From NCBI GenBank assembly GCA_001874325.1, contig MPCW01000001.1:1-64000 (forward strand): a stretch of 64,000 nt of DNA. Reading direction: 5' to 3'. Of this stretch, positions 51,939-62,302 are shown in pieces. The notes beneath the pieces are model-generated. The model saw only the letters and a list, made by a program, of their open reading frames with translations, was not told where the DNA came from and made no database searches. A program made the translations under genes and the position numbers. The stretch comes from Flavobacterium sp. MedPE-SWcel (GTDB lineage Bacteria; Bacteroidota; Bacteroidia; Flavobacteriales; Flavobacteriaceae). Numbering within the stretch: the first letter of the stretch is position 1; every line of letters begins with the position of its first letter.

Positions 51939-52622
51939 TTATTTCACACGAGTTACGAGCTCCACTACTTTATTAAACTGCTCCACGATTGTAAGTTCTG
52001 AATTATCTATCTCTATAGCATCACTCGCTTTAACCAAAGGGGAATCTTTTCTGTTAGAATCAACATGGTCACGTTCCTCTACATTTTTAAGCACATCTTT
52101 AAATGTTACTTTATCTCCTTTTGCTACAAGTTCGTCATAACGTCTTTGTGCTCTAGTTTGTGCACTAGCTACCATGTATAACTTCAATTCTGCCTCTGGA
52201 AACACTACAGTACCTATATCTCTACCATCCATTACAATACCTTTATCAGCCCCCATTTCCTGTTGCTGTTCTACCAGTTTTGTTCTTACTTCAGATACTG
52301 CTGCTACACTACTCACTTTATTAGATACTTCTAGTGTACGTATTATCTTTTCTACATTATTACCATTAAGGTACATCTCTGCAAAACCTAACTCAGCGTT
52401 AAAAGAAAAACGAAGGTTTACATTTGATAAATCATTTATCAATGCTTCTATATCAAAATGATTATCATCAATATATTCTTTTTGCATAGCATAATAGGTA
52501 ACTGCACGATACATTGCGCCAGTATCTACATATACATAACCAAGATGCTTAGCTAATTGTTTTGCAAGTGTACTTTTTCCTGTAGAAGAAAAACCATCTA
52601 TAGCAATTGTAATTTTTTTCAT
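51939..52622 (-). CDS. cmk: Cytidylate kinase
   Basis: ITIAIDGFSSTGKSTLAKQLAKHLGYVYVDTGAMYRAVTYYAM, GIVMDGRDIGTVVFPEAELKLYMVASAQTRAQRRYDEL. Confidence 0.96.
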   Translation of the reverse strand: MKKITIAIDGFSSTGKSTLAKQLAKHLGYVYVDTGAMYRAVTYYAMQKEYIDDNHFDIEALINDLSNVNLRFSFNAELGFAEMYLNGNNVEKIIRTLEVSNKVSSVAAVSEVRTKLVEQQQEMGADKGIVMDGRDIGTVVFPEAELKLYMVASAQTRAQRRYDELVAKGDKVTFKDVLKNVEERDHVDSNRKDSPLVKASDAIEIDNSELTIVEQFNKVVELVTRVK

Positions 52623-52664
52623 TGCATAAAATATTTAGAGATCAACAAAAGTAATAATAAACAT

Positions 52665-52692
52665 AAAAAAGCCGCTAAAAAGCGGCTTTTAA
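52665..52692 (-). terminator. Terminator downstream of porQ
   Basis: AAAAGCCGCTaaaaAGCGGCTTTT hairpin. Confidence 0.75.
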
Positions 52693-52713
52693 TTATATAT
52701 AATAATTCGTGTT

Positions 52714-53733
52714 TTACTGAAGATTTATCATCAACCCAAATAAACTTGTATTTGCTGCTAATGTATATCTTGAATAAGAATAATCAAATCGCATATTATT
52801 GAAGCGTAAGCCAAGACCAACAGATATTCCTGAAAAATTTCTTTGCTCCTCAATACGTAGCTCTTCTCCTCTTCTAAAGTTATATCCTACTCTCAGGTTA
52901 AAACTTTTCCCAGGGAATAGCTCTGCTCCCATAATAAGGTGACGCAATGCATTATTTACAAAAGAAACTTTTTCTTCTTTAACACTACCATCAATACCTT
53001 GCTCTGCACGGTTAGGGTTAGAAAAAGCAATATTCCATTGTTGTAAGTTCTCTAATGTTATATGCCAGCGTACTGGTACATTTTCTACATCTTGCGATAT
53101 ACCTGCGATAATTTCTAATGGTAAATTTTCTTGAAGCCCTGCATAAGTAGTAAACTGTGTACCTATGTTTCTAACAGCAAGTGCAATATTAATATCGTTA
53201 TCTTCATCTATATATATAGCTCCAATATCTATAGCACCTCCAAAAGAATTATAACTCTCTAATGTAGATGATATCATCTTTCCATTAGCTCCTACATAAA
53301 TATCTGTCCATGGTATATTATAAGAATACCCAAAAGAAAGTGCTATTTCACTACCTGTAAAATCTCCTGTTAGTAAGCCTGCTTCATCGCGTCCTTCAAA
53401 AGTTCCATAATTAACATAACTCACTCCTGCATGAAAAGTTTGCACATGCCTATCATATGTATAAGCATAAGCTGCTGTACCATAAGTTACCTCTCCAAAA
53501 TAACTACCATAGTTAACAGATAGTTGATTATGCATGTCAGGATTTATAGTTGCAGGATTATAAATTGCCTGATTTACATCATAATCGTAGATAGTAACTG
53601 TCTTACCTCCTAGTGCTGCTTGACGCGGAGAAGTTACAAGACTTAAAAACTGGTATGTTGACTTACCTCCTATCTGACTAAAAGACAAAGAACTACAGAA
53701 TAAAAGAAAAAAAAGATAACCGTTTTTAATCAT
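52714..53733 (-). CDS. porQ: Type IX secretion system protein PorQ-like
   Basis: Signal peptide; GGKSTYQFLSLVTSPRQAALGGKTVTIYDYDVNQAIYNPATINPDMHNQLSVNYGSYFGEVTYG; C-terminal beta-barrel-type LRFNNMRFDYSYSRYTLAANTSLFGLMINL. Confidence 0.85.
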   Translation of the reverse strand: MIKNGYLFFLLFCSSLSFSQIGGKSTYQFLSLVTSPRQAALGGKTVTIYDYDVNQAIYNPATINPDMHNQLSVNYGSYFGEVTYGTAAYAYTYDRHVQTFHAGVSYVNYGTFEGRDEAGLLTGDFTGSEIALSFGYSYNIPWTDIYVGANGKMISSTLESYNSFGGAIDIGAIYIDEDNDINIALAVRNIGTQFTTYAGLQENLPLEIIAGISQDVENVPVRWHITLENLQQWNIAFSNPNRAEQGIDGSVKEEKVSFVNNALRHLIMGAELFPGKSFNLRVGYNFRRGEELRIEEQRNFSGISVGLGLRFNNMRFDYSYSRYTLAANTSLFGLMINLQ

Positions 53734-53791
53734 TGTTGCTATATACGTTGATGGATACTATAACGCGATTGCGAAGATATTATTTTTATGT

Positions 53792-53825
53792 AAAAAAACG
53801 GCTAAGAAATTTTAGCCGTTTTTTA
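53792..53825 (-). terminator. Terminator downstream of lon
   Basis: AAAAAACGGCTAA-gaaat-TTAGCCGTTTTTT. Confidence 0.82.
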
Positions 53826-53846
53826 ACTTTTATATTTTACAATATC

Positions 53847-56297
53847 TTACAGTGTTTTAGCATTTTTTACTGCCTGATCTGTTATAGCGTGTTTTAATAC
53901 ATCGCTCATCTCACTTACATAATGAAAAGTAAGTCCTGTAAGGTATTCTTTTTTAATTTCATCAATATCGCGCTTGTTTTCCTCACACAATATTATCTCT
54001 TTAATATTAGCACGTTTTGCTGCTAATATTTTTTCTTTAATACCCCCTACCGGTAATACACGACCTCTAAGTGTTATCTCACCCGTCATTGCTATATTTT
54101 TCTTTACTCTCTTTTGAGTGAAAGAAGATACTAACGACGTAAGCATTGCAACACCCGCACTAGGACCATCTTTTGGTGTAGCCCCCTCTGGCACGTGTAT
54201 GTGTACATTGTAAGCTGTAATTATCTCTCTTTTTATACCTAATGACTCAGCATTAGCTTTAATATATTCTAATGCAATAGTAGCCGACTCCTTCATAACA
54301 GTACCTAAGTTACCTGTCATGGTCATACTACCTTTACCTTTAGAAAGTATCGACTCAATAAATAGAATATCTCCACCTACACTAGTCCAAGCTAAACCTG
54401 TTACAACACCTGCTACTTCATTATTTTCATACTTATCACGCTCCATTCTAGGTGCGCCAAGTACTTCTACAATATCTGCATCAGTAATTTTAACATTATA
54501 CTCCTCTTCCATTGCAATAGATTTTGCAACATAACGAACTACTTTGGCTATTTGTTTTTCAAGTCCTCTTACTCCAGATTCACGTGTATAGCCCATAACA
54601 ATTTTTTCTAATTGTCTTTTACCTATACTAATGTCTTTTGTAGTAAGCCCGTGTTCTTTAACCTGTTTAGGTAGTAAATGTCTTTTAGCTATTTCGGTCT
54701 TTTCCTCTATAGTATAACCTGTAACATTAATAACCTCCATCCTATCGCGAAGCGCAGGTTGTATAGTTCCCATGTTATTAGAGGTAGCAATAAACATCAC
54801 TTTAGAAAGGTCGAAACCAAGCTCTAAGAAATTATCATAGAACTCTGAGTTTTGTTCAGGGTCTAATACTTCTAATAAAGCTGAAGAAGGATCTCCGTTA
54901 TGTCCGCTAGAAAGTTTATCTATCTCATCTAATACAAAAACAGGGTTTGATGTACCTGCTTTTTTAAGGCTCTGAATGATTCTACCTGGCATTGCACCTA
55001 TATAGGTTTTTCTATGCCCTCTTATTTCTGCTTCATCACGAAGACCACCTAAAGATATACGAATGTACTCTCTACCCAATGCCTCTGCTACTGATTTACC
55101 AATAGAGGTTTTACCAACCCCTGGAGGTCCGTAAAGACAAAGTATAGGTGACTTCATATCATTACGTAGCTTTAATACAGCAAGGTGCTCTATAATACGA
55201 CGTTTTACATCTTCAAGACCATAATGATCTCTGTTTAATATTTTTTCGGCACGTTTTAAATCGAACTTATCCTTAGAAAACACATTCCATGGCAAGTCGA
55301 GCATTAACTCTAAATAGTTACGTTGTGTACCATATTCTGCCGCTTGCGGATTCATACGTTGCAACTTAGAAATCTCTTTTTCAAAATGAGTTTTTGTTTT
55401 CTCATTCCATTTTTTAGATTTTCCTTTTTTACGCATTTCCTCTACTTCTTGATCGTGCGAAACTCCACCTAGTTCTTCCTGTATGGTTTTCATTTGCTGA
55501 TGCAAAAAGTACTCACGTTGTTGCTGATCGAGATCAAAACGTACTTTGCTTTGTATGTCGTTCTTTAACTCTAATTTTTGCAACTCTAAATTCATGAAGC
55601 GTAATGTCTCCATTGCTCTTTCCTTAAGATCGCCTTTAGCAAGCAAGGCTTGCTTATCAGCAACACTAAGGTTCATGTTAGACGATACAAAGTTGATAAG
55701 AAACGAATCGCTTTCTATATTTTTAATAGCAAAAGTAGCCTCTGTAGGAATATTTGGGCTTTCTTTTATTATCTGTACTGCTAAGTCTTTAACAGACTCT
55801 ATAATAGTAGCAAACTCTACATCCCCCTTTTCTGGTCGTGTTTCGTTAACTTCCTTTATAGTAGCCATTAAGTAAGGCTGCTCTGTAGTTACCTCATCAA
55901 TTTCAAAGCGTTTTTTACCCTGAATTACAACAGTAGTATTACCATCAGGCATTTTTAGCACACGTAATATACGTGCAACAGTACCTATTTTGTTTATATC
56001 AGCAGCTGTTGGCTCTTCAATTTCTTCGTCTTTTTGAGAAACTACCCCTATAACCTTACCACTTGCGTTAGCATCGTTTATAAGTTTTATCGACTTATCT
56101 CTACCTGCTGTAATAGGAATTACTACCCCAGGGAACAGTACCATATTACGCAATGGTAATATAGGTAACGCCTCAGGAAGTACTTCATTATTCATTTCCT
56201 CTTCATCCTCTGGCGTCATTAACGGAATCAATTCCGCATCTGTATCTATTTCTTGAAGTGACAGACTGTCAATATTTAATATTTTTTTATTCGACAT
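53847..56297 (-). CDS. lon: ATP-dependent protease La (Lon)
   Basis: [76 protein letters not shown], catalytic [17 protein letters not shown]. Confidence 0.97.
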   Translation of the reverse strand: MSNKKILNIDSLSLQEIDTDAELIPLMTPEDEEEMNNEVLPEALPILPLRNMVLFPGVVIPITAGRDKSIKLINDANASGKVIGVVSQKDEEIEEPTAADINKIGTVARILRVLKMPDGNTTVVIQGKKRFEIDEVTTEQPYLMATIKEVNETRPEKGDVEFATIIESVKDLAVQIIKESPNIPTEATFAIKNIESDSFLINFVSSNMNLSVADKQALLAKGDLKERAMETLRFMNLELQKLELKNDIQSKVRFDLDQQQREYFLHQQMKTIQEELGGVSHDQEVEEMRKKGKSKKWNEKTKTHFEKEISKLQRMNPQAAEYGTQRNYLELMLDLPWNVFSKDKFDLKRAEKILNRDHYGLEDVKRRIIEHLAVLKLRNDMKSPILCLYGPPGVGKTSIGKSVAEALGREYIRISLGGLRDEAEIRGHRKTYIGAMPGRIIQSLKKAGTSNPVFVLDEIDKLSSGHNGDPSSALLEVLDPEQNSEFYDNFLELGFDLSKVMFIATSNNMGTIQPALRDRMEVINVTGYTIEEKTEIAKRHLLPKQVKEHGLTTKDISIGKRQLEKIVMGYTRESGVRGLEKQIAKVVRYVAKSIAMEEEYNVKITDADIVEVLGAPRMERDKYENNEVAGVVTGLAWTSVGGDILFIESILSKGKGSMTMTGNLGTVMKESATIALEYIKANAESLGIKREIITAYNVHIHVPEGATPKDGPSAGVAMLTSLVSSFTQKRVKKNIAMTGEITLRGRVLPVGGIKEKILAAKRANIKEIILCEENKRDIDEIKKEYLTGLTFHYVSEMSDVLKHAITDQAVKNAKTL

Positions 56298-56500
56298 CTT
56301 ATTTTTAAGTCATTTTGTCATTAAACATCATAAAGCATTATAATAACCGTAAATATATACTATTATTATATGCCTATGTACCAGCAAAAAAGAAGTTTTA
56401 TCGACTATTTTGCAATACAATTAGTCAATGATTGTGCCAATAAAGGGTTATGTATTGTATTAAAATGAGTTAGCTCAATCTATTTTAGCTATAAAATATA

Positions 56501-56986
56501 CTAAATCGTTTTTATTGGTATCCAAATTTCTTCTTCTGATAGCGGGTCACTATTTCTATACTTATCGCCTAATACCTCAAAATGTGGTCGATTATCTAGA
56601 GTATAGCCCGATTGTGGTAACCATTCTGAAAATATATACTGAAATACTTTTGGAGCATCGTCACTACTACCTTTGTAATGGAATACAGCATACAATCCCT
56701 CAGGAATTGTAAAACTTTCCATACCATCAGGTATAGTATCGTGATTAGTAACCTCACTAGCTGCCCATTTTTCAAATTCGGTAGTAGGATTAAAGTTTAA
56801 GAAGAAATCCTCAGGATAAACGTTTACACTATATAAATCAGAAGTAACTGTATTTACAACCTTTCCTTTAAGAGGCATAAAAGCACCCCATAACTGAGCT
56901 GTTTTATTGTTAACGAACGACATTGTTAAGCGTTGTCCTACTAGAATTTTTTCTTGTAATGTTTTTATAGTTGGAGATGGAAGCAT
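56501..56986 (-). CDS. GyrI-like / effector-binding domain protein
   Basis: GQRLTMSFVNNKTAQLWGAFMPLKGKVVNTVTSDLYSVNVYPEDFF...TIPEGLYAVFHYKGSSDDAPKVFQYIFSEWLPQSGYTLDNRPHFEVLG. Confidence 0.8.
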   Translation of the reverse strand: MLPSPTIKTLQEKILVGQRLTMSFVNNKTAQLWGAFMPLKGKVVNTVTSDLYSVNVYPEDFFLNFNPTTEFEKWAASEVTNHDTIPDGMESFTIPEGLYAVFHYKGSSDDAPKVFQYIFSEWLPQSGYTLDNRPHFEVLGDKYRNSDPLSEEEIWIPIKTI

Positions 56987-57004
56987 GTTTATTATTTACA
57001 TAAA

Positions 57005-57583
57005 TTATACTTTTTCCTTCAAAAGGTTCAAAAAAATATTATTCTCTTCTGTTGTTACATTTTTCTTATCTATAATAATTTTATAAATCATCCCCTTCAC
57101 TGTTAATAGATAGTACTCTTGATATTCCTTAAACTTCTCTATTAACTCCCATCTAACATCTATAATAAAATCATGTCTATCATATTTTATACCTATATCA
57201 TCTACTGTAATATGAATTTCATTACCGAGCTTTAAAACATTTTTCGAAACTTCATTAGTTAATTTATAAGCACGTTTTTTTTGATTAAATAAAATATAGA
57301 ATAAGTAGGTGGTTAAAACTATTATGACAACTCCTATAGCTTCGTTTAAATGCCAATTAGAATAGTTTTCAATATGTATAACTTGATCTTTATTTTCTAT
57401 TTCAGCTTTACTCTTCTTAGTATATTCTTTATAATTAGAAAGTCCCCAAAGTAAAAAACCAATACCAACAATATAGGCTATAGAGAAATAAATGGCTGCT
57501 TTTTTTAAAAAAAGATTCCATTTAAATTCATTCTGCTTTAATAAGCTTTTACACGCATTTTTATCTATTATTTCTAGTTTCAT
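57005..57583 (-). CDS. YcxB-like membrane protein
   Basis: Two TM helices, then LTNEVSKNVLKLGNEIHITVDDIGIKYDRHDFIIDVRWELIEKFKEYQEYYLLTVKG typical of YcxB-type domains. Confidence 0.6.
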   Translation of the reverse strand: MKLEIIDKNACKSLLKQNEFKWNLFLKKAAIYFSIAYIVGIGFLLWGLSNYKEYTKKSKAEIENKDQVIHIENYSNWHLNEAIGVVIIVLTTYLFYILFNQKKRAYKLTNEVSKNVLKLGNEIHITVDDIGIKYDRHDFIIDVRWELIEKFKEYQEYYLLTVKGMIYKIIIDKKNVTTEENNIFLNLLKEKV

Positions 57584-57634
57584 ATTGATACCAATATAAT
57601 TAAATAATGATCTTTAACATGGATAAATTATTAC

Positions 57635-58168
57635 CTAACCACTAATAGCAATTAAAGTACCGCCAACTAAGACACCGCCTAACCCCCATAATAATTTACC
57701 CCAAAAAGATCTATTTTTTTCTTTTTTAATATTATTCTCGGCATCATTAAGTTTGCCTTTTGCTTTATCAAGTTGCTCTAATAAAACTTCGTTTTCTTTT
57801 CTGTAGCGTTCATTACTGTCTATACTCTGTTTTAGAGACATTTCATAACCAGCTTCTAAAGTTTCTATGTTATTAACTAAACCATCAAATTTTAAACTTA
57901 TGGAATCGACAATAGCACTAACTTTTTCATACTCCTTACAATCGGTATATAACTGATTATAAAGTTTTACAGTTTGTAGGTAATCATCTACACCAGGTTT
58001 ATTTATTACATATAATGTATCTACATTAACCTTTAATAAATAAGGTTTATACCTTATAATTGTATCTATATTTTTTTTCGCACCAAGATTTGGTAATTTA
58101 ACTATATCTTGAGAAAACGAATAGCTACTACAAGATATAATGATAATAAAAAGTAAGTTCTTTATCAT
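57635..58168 (-). CDS. Secreted/membrane coiled-coil protein of unknown function with C-terminal glycine-rich hydrophobic segment
   Basis: Signal peptide MIKNLLFIIIISCSSYSFSQ; coiled coil ENEVLLEQLDKAKGKLNDAENNIKKEKNR; C-terminal FWGKLLWGLGGVLVGGTLIAISG. Confidence 0.7.
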   Translation of the reverse strand: MIKNLLFIIIISCSSYSFSQDIVKLPNLGAKKNIDTIIRYKPYLLKVNVDTLYVINKPGVDDYLQTVKLYNQLYTDCKEYEKVSAIVDSISLKFDGLVNNIETLEAGYEMSLKQSIDSNERYRKENEVLLEQLDKAKGKLNDAENNIKKEKNRSFWGKLLWGLGGVLVGGTLIAISG

Positions 58169-58180
58169 GTTTTGTTTCCT

Positions 58181-58534
58181 TTAGTTAGGGTTTTCTATTT
58201 TATCAGGGTATCTATCTAACTTTTCCTTTATATCATGTAAGGAGTTTTGAGCTTCTCTCAATTCACTATTAATAGATCGTGAAAGCTGTGAGTTTTCTTG
58301 TTTAATAGTTTCTAAATCCCTTAATAACTGTTTGTTTAACTGAATAATAGAATCAATATATTCATTTCGCTCATCTATCAATGTTATAGAGGAGTCTATT
58401 TGGGTTTTAGCTTCAGATATATTGTCAATTGCCTCGTTAAGATTATCAGGCATTTTGAAAAAAGTATTTAGACAAATAATAAGAATTACTATTATTAGTA
58501 TTAACGACAAATATTTATCTATAAAATTTTTCAT
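58181..58534 (-). CDS. Small N-terminally anchored coiled-coil protein
   Basis: N-terminal TM LSLILIIVILIICLNTFF, then long predicted coiled coil (LNKQLLRDLETIKQENSQLSRSINSELREAQNSLHDIKEKL). Confidence 0.7.
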   Translation of the reverse strand: MKNFIDKYLSLILIIVILIICLNTFFKMPDNLNEAIDNISEAKTQIDSSITLIDERNEYIDSIIQLNKQLLRDLETIKQENSQLSRSINSELREAQNSLHDIKEKLDRYPDKIENPN

Positions 58535-58544
58535 TTAATTCTAT

Positions 58545-59174
58545 TTAGTTTATTCCTAAGTATTTTAATATCCCCTTATATGCGTGCCATGCAAACTCTT
58601 TTTGAAACTCTGGATTTTTTAAGTGCTGGTAATCATCCCAATTATCAAAAAATAGGCATTCCAATAAAACGGCAGGACATTTAGTCTTTCTCAATACATA
58701 AAAATCTGACTCTTTATCTAAATCACCATCCGAAAAATCAAACCTTAATCTTAAATGTAATTTTTCGTACATCTTTTTCACCTCTTCCCCTATATTAGAG
58801 GCAAGGTCATCACTCTTGGTTGTACCTCTTGTTGTAAAAATTGAAAAACCTGAAGCATTATGATTTCTTGAAGCATTAGAATGTACAGAAATAAAAATAG
58901 TATTTGAACTATCAAAAGCATTTGCTACAGATACTCTATAGCGTAATGATATATCTCTAGAATCAGTAGCTTTAACGGTTGTTATTACATTTAGCTCTGG
59001 ATGAGCTTTAAGGTATATTTCAATAAGCCCCCCAATTTGTCTATTAATAACTCCCTCATAGGCTACTTCTCCATTAGGAAACTTAAACATTTTAGAAGGT
59101 GCTGTAGTATAGTTACCATTTTTATCAATACCTCCGTGACCGAAATCTAAAATAACATTAGTAACATTTTTCAT
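58545..59174 (-). CDS. N-acetylmuramoyl-L-alanine amidase (Amidase_3 type) without an obvious signal peptide
   Basis: VILDFGHGGIDKNG, ISLRYRVSVANAFDSSNTIFISVHSNAS, GFSIFTTRG, FYVLRKTKCPAVLLECLFFDNWDDYQHL; N-terminus MKNVTNVILDFGHGG enters the catalytic fold directly. Confidence 0.85.
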   Translation of the reverse strand: MKNVTNVILDFGHGGIDKNGNYTTAPSKMFKFPNGEVAYEGVINRQIGGLIEIYLKAHPELNVITTVKATDSRDISLRYRVSVANAFDSSNTIFISVHSNASRNHNASGFSIFTTRGTTKSDDLASNIGEEVKKMYEKLHLRLRFDFSDGDLDKESDFYVLRKTKCPAVLLECLFFDNWDDYQHLKNPEFQKEFAWHAYKGILKYLGIN

Positions 59175-59213
59175 TTTGAGAATAGTTTAGTTGGATTATT
59201 TTGCTCAATAAAA

Positions 59214-59233
59214 TTATACTTACGCAAGTATAA
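59214..59233. repeat. 8-bp perfect inverted repeat, 4-nt spacer
   Basis: TTATACTT-ACGC-AAGTATAA, about 40 nt upstream of the amidase ATG. Confidence 0.85.
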
Positions 59234-59328
59234 GCACTTTATTTACAAACCACAAAATATTAATATAATCATTGTAGTCAATTTAATATTATATAAAACT
59301 CTTTAGACTTGATAATATTATGTCAGGA

Positions 59329-59360
59329 TTGTATTGTTTTTTTATCAAAAAACAATACAA
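59329..59360. repeat. 14-bp perfect inverted repeat, 4-nt spacer
   Basis: TTGTATTGTTTTTT-TATC-AAAAAACAATACAA in the divergent amidase/uvrA intergenic region. Confidence 0.9.
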
Positions 59361-59391
59361 ATTCTTTAACATTTTATTGCCTTTTACCTTC

Positions 59392-59423
59392 TTGAAAAAT
59401 CTCCCTAAAAATCAGTAACTTTG
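59392..59423 (+). promoter_or_regulatory. Bacteroidota-type promoter for uvrA
   Basis: TTG-N21-TAACTTTG about 20 nt upstream of the uvrA ATG. Confidence 0.65.
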
Positions 59424-59443
59424 CGTTTTGCACAAAAATTACT

Positions 59444-62275
59444 ATGCTAGACACTACAGATGTTATAGAGGTACTTGGGGCACGCGCTCATAACCTTAAA
59501 AATATAGATGTTACTATACCTCGCGAAAAACTTGTAGTCATTACAGGGCTTTCGGGTTCGGGTAAATCATCACTTGCTTTTGATACTATTTATGCCGAAG
59601 GGCAACGTCGTTATATAGAAACTTTTTCGGCATACGCACGTCAGTTTCTTGGCGGATTAGAACGTCCTGATGTTGATAAAATAGACGGGTTATCGCCTGT
59701 TATTGCCATAGAGCAAAAAACTACTAGTAAAAGCCCACGTTCTACCGTAGGGACTATCACCGAGATATACGATTTTTTACGTCTACTCTATGCTCGTGCT
59801 GCCGATGCTTATAGTTATGAAACAGGCGAAAAAATGGTAAGCTATAGTGATGAGCAAATTAAAGATCTAATCATCGAAAAATTCGACGGTAAGCGTATTA
59901 CCATACTTGCACCTGTTGTTCGTTCACGAAAAGGACATTATCGTGAATTATTCGAACAAGTATCTAAACAAGGGTTTCTTAAAGTTCGTGTAGACGGAGA
60001 AATACGCGATATAGAAAGCGGAATGAAGCTCGACCGTTATAAAACTCACGATATAGAAACAGTTATAGACAGGCTAGCTGTTGATACTACTGAAGATACA
60101 GACAAGCGTATTAACGATAGTATTAAAACTGCAATGTATCATGGTGATGATGTAATGATGGTTATAGAACACGAAAGTGGCGAAGCTCGTTATTATAGTC
60201 GTAACCTAATGTGCCCAACATCGGGTATCTCCTACCCTAACCCTGAACCAAACAATTATTCTTTTAACTCTCCAAAAGGAGCTTGTAGTAATTGTAATGG
60301 TCTAGGCAGAGTAAATGAGATCAATCAGAAAAAGATAATACCTAACCCTAAGCTAACCATCAAAAAAGGTGGGTTTGCACCATTAGGAGAATATAAAAGC
60401 TCGTGGATATTTAAACAAATTGAAGCCATTGGCGAAAAATATGATTTTAAGCTAACCGATACTATAGAAGATATCCCTGCCGAAGCAATGGAGATGATCT
60501 TAAACGGTGGTAAAGAAAAGTTTACAGTATCGTCTAAAACACTTGGTGTTGATAGAGATTATAAAATAGATTTTGAAGGAATATCAAGTTTTATAAAAAG
60601 TCAGTACGACGAGAGTGGTTCGGCTACCATAAAACGATGGGCTAAGGAGTTTATGGATGAGGTTAAATGTCCTACTTGTCAAGGTTCACGATTAAAAAAA
60701 GAATCGTTATACTTTAAAGTTAATGGTCTTAACATTGCCGAACTAGCAAACATGGATATATCTGATCTTGCGGATTGGTTTAAAAACCTTGAAGAAGAAT
60801 TATCAGATAAGCAAAAAGCAATAGCACATGAAATTGTAAAAGAAATAAGAACACGACTAAGCTTCTTGGTAGATGTAGGGCTTAATTATTTAGCACTCGA
60901 CAGAAGCTCAAAATCACTCTCAGGTGGTGAGGCACAACGTATTCGACTAGCCACACAAATAGGTTCGCAATTAGTTGGAGTATTATACATTCTTGATGAA
61001 CCTAGTATTGGGCTACATCAGCGCGATAACGAAAAACTAATACATTCATTAGAACAATTACGTGATATTGGTAACTCGGTTATTGTTGTCGAGCATGATA
61101 AGGACATGATAGAACGTGCTGACCATGTTATTGACATAGGTCCAGCAGCGGGACGTTTTGGAGGAGAAATAGTAAGCAAGGGTACTCCTGCTGAATTATT
61201 AAAAGAACATACACTTACAGCTTCTTACCTTAATGGTGAGAAAACAATAGCTATCCCAGAAAAAAGACGTGAGGGTAACGGTAATAAAATTAGGCTTACT
61301 GGAGCAACCGGTAATAACCTTAAAAATGTTAGTATCGACTTACCACTAGGCAAACTAATATGCGTTACAGGAGTGTCTGGTAGTGGTAAAAGTACATTGA
61401 TTAACGAAACATTGTACCCTATACTTAATGCTCACATTTTTAATGGTGTAAAAAAACCACAACCATATAAAAAAATAGCAGGACTAGAACATATTGATAA
61501 AGTTATTGATATTGATCAATCTCCTATAGGTCGAACACCACGCTCTAACCCTGCTACTTATACTGACGTATTTAGCGAAATCCGTAGGTTGTTTACACAA
61601 ACTCCCGAAGCAATGATACGTGGTTACAAACCAGGTAGATTTAGCTTTAATGTAAAAGGGGGCCGTTGCGAAACCTGCGAAGGTTCTGGTTTGCGTGTTA
61701 TAGAAATGAACTTTTTACCAGATGTTTATGTAGACTGCGAAACATGTCAAGGAAAACGTTTTAACCGCGAAACTTTAGAAATTCGATATAAAGGAAAAGC
61801 TATATCTGACATACTAGAAATGACAGTAAATGAAGCTGTACCTTTCTTTGAAAACATCCCAAAGATATACCGTAAGATAAAAACCATACAAGATGTAGGT
61901 CTTGGCTATATTACATTAGGACAACAAAGCACTACATTGTCAGGAGGTGAGGCACAACGAATTAAGTTAGCATCTGAACTTTCTAAAAAAGATACGGGTA
62001 ATACTTTTTATATTCTTGATGAGCCTACTACAGGGCTTCACTTTGAAGATATACGAGTGCTTATGGAAGTTATAAATAAACTTGTAGATAAAGGTAATAC
62101 TGTGTTAATTATAGAACACAATATGGATGTTATAAAACTAGCCGATTATATAATAGATATAGGTTATGAAGGTGGTAAAGGTGGTGGTAAACTGGTTGCT
62201 AAAGGTACACCTGAGGAAATTGTAAAAAACAAAAAAAGTTATACTGCACAGTTCCTCAAAAAAGAGCTATCTTAG
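59444..62275 (+). CDS. uvrA: Excinuclease ABC subunit A
   Basis: [77 protein letters not shown], zinc motifs Cxx[21 protein letters not shown]. Confidence 0.98.
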   Translation: MLDTTDVIEVLGARAHNLKNIDVTIPREKLVVITGLSGSGKSSLAFDTIYAEGQRRYIETFSAYARQFLGGLERPDVDKIDGLSPVIAIEQKTTSKSPRSTVGTITEIYDFLRLLYARAADAYSYETGEKMVSYSDEQIKDLIIEKFDGKRITILAPVVRSRKGHYRELFEQVSKQGFLKVRVDGEIRDIESGMKLDRYKTHDIETVIDRLAVDTTEDTDKRINDSIKTAMYHGDDVMMVIEHESGEARYYSRNLMCPTSGISYPNPEPNNYSFNSPKGACSNCNGLGRVNEINQKKIIPNPKLTIKKGGFAPLGEYKSSWIFKQIEAIGEKYDFKLTDTIEDIPAEAMEMILNGGKEKFTVSSKTLGVDRDYKIDFEGISSFIKSQYDESGSATIKRWAKEFMDEVKCPTCQGSRLKKESLYFKVNGLNIAELANMDISDLADWFKNLEEELSDKQKAIAHEIVKEIRTRLSFLVDVGLNYLALDRSSKSLSGGEAQRIRLATQIGSQLVGVLYILDEPSIGLHQRDNEKLIHSLEQLRDIGNSVIVVEHDKDMIERADHVIDIGPAAGRFGGEIVSKGTPAELLKEHTLTASYLNGEKTIAIPEKRREGNGNKIRLTGATGNNLKNVSIDLPLGKLICVTGVSGSGKSTLINETLYPILNAHIFNGVKKPQPYKKIAGLEHIDKVIDIDQSPIGRTPRSNPATYTDVFSEIRRLFTQTPEAMIRGYKPGRFSFNVKGGRCETCEGSGLRVIEMNFLPDVYVDCETCQGKRFNRETLEIRYKGKAISDILEMTVNEAVPFFENIPKIYRKIKTIQDVGLGYITLGQQSTTLSGGEAQRIKLASELSKKDTGNTFYILDEPTTGLHFEDIRVLMEVINKLVDKGNTVLIIEHNMDVIKLADYIIDIGYEGGKGGGKLVAKGTPEEIVKNKKSYTAQFLKKELS

Positions 62276-62302
62276 TGCGCTTTTTTAATTAAAAAATATA
62301 CT

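Noticed and set aside
56501-59174. Complete prophage
   Set aside because: No capsid, terminase, tail, portal or integrase genes; only a lysis-like set flanked by lon and uvrA.
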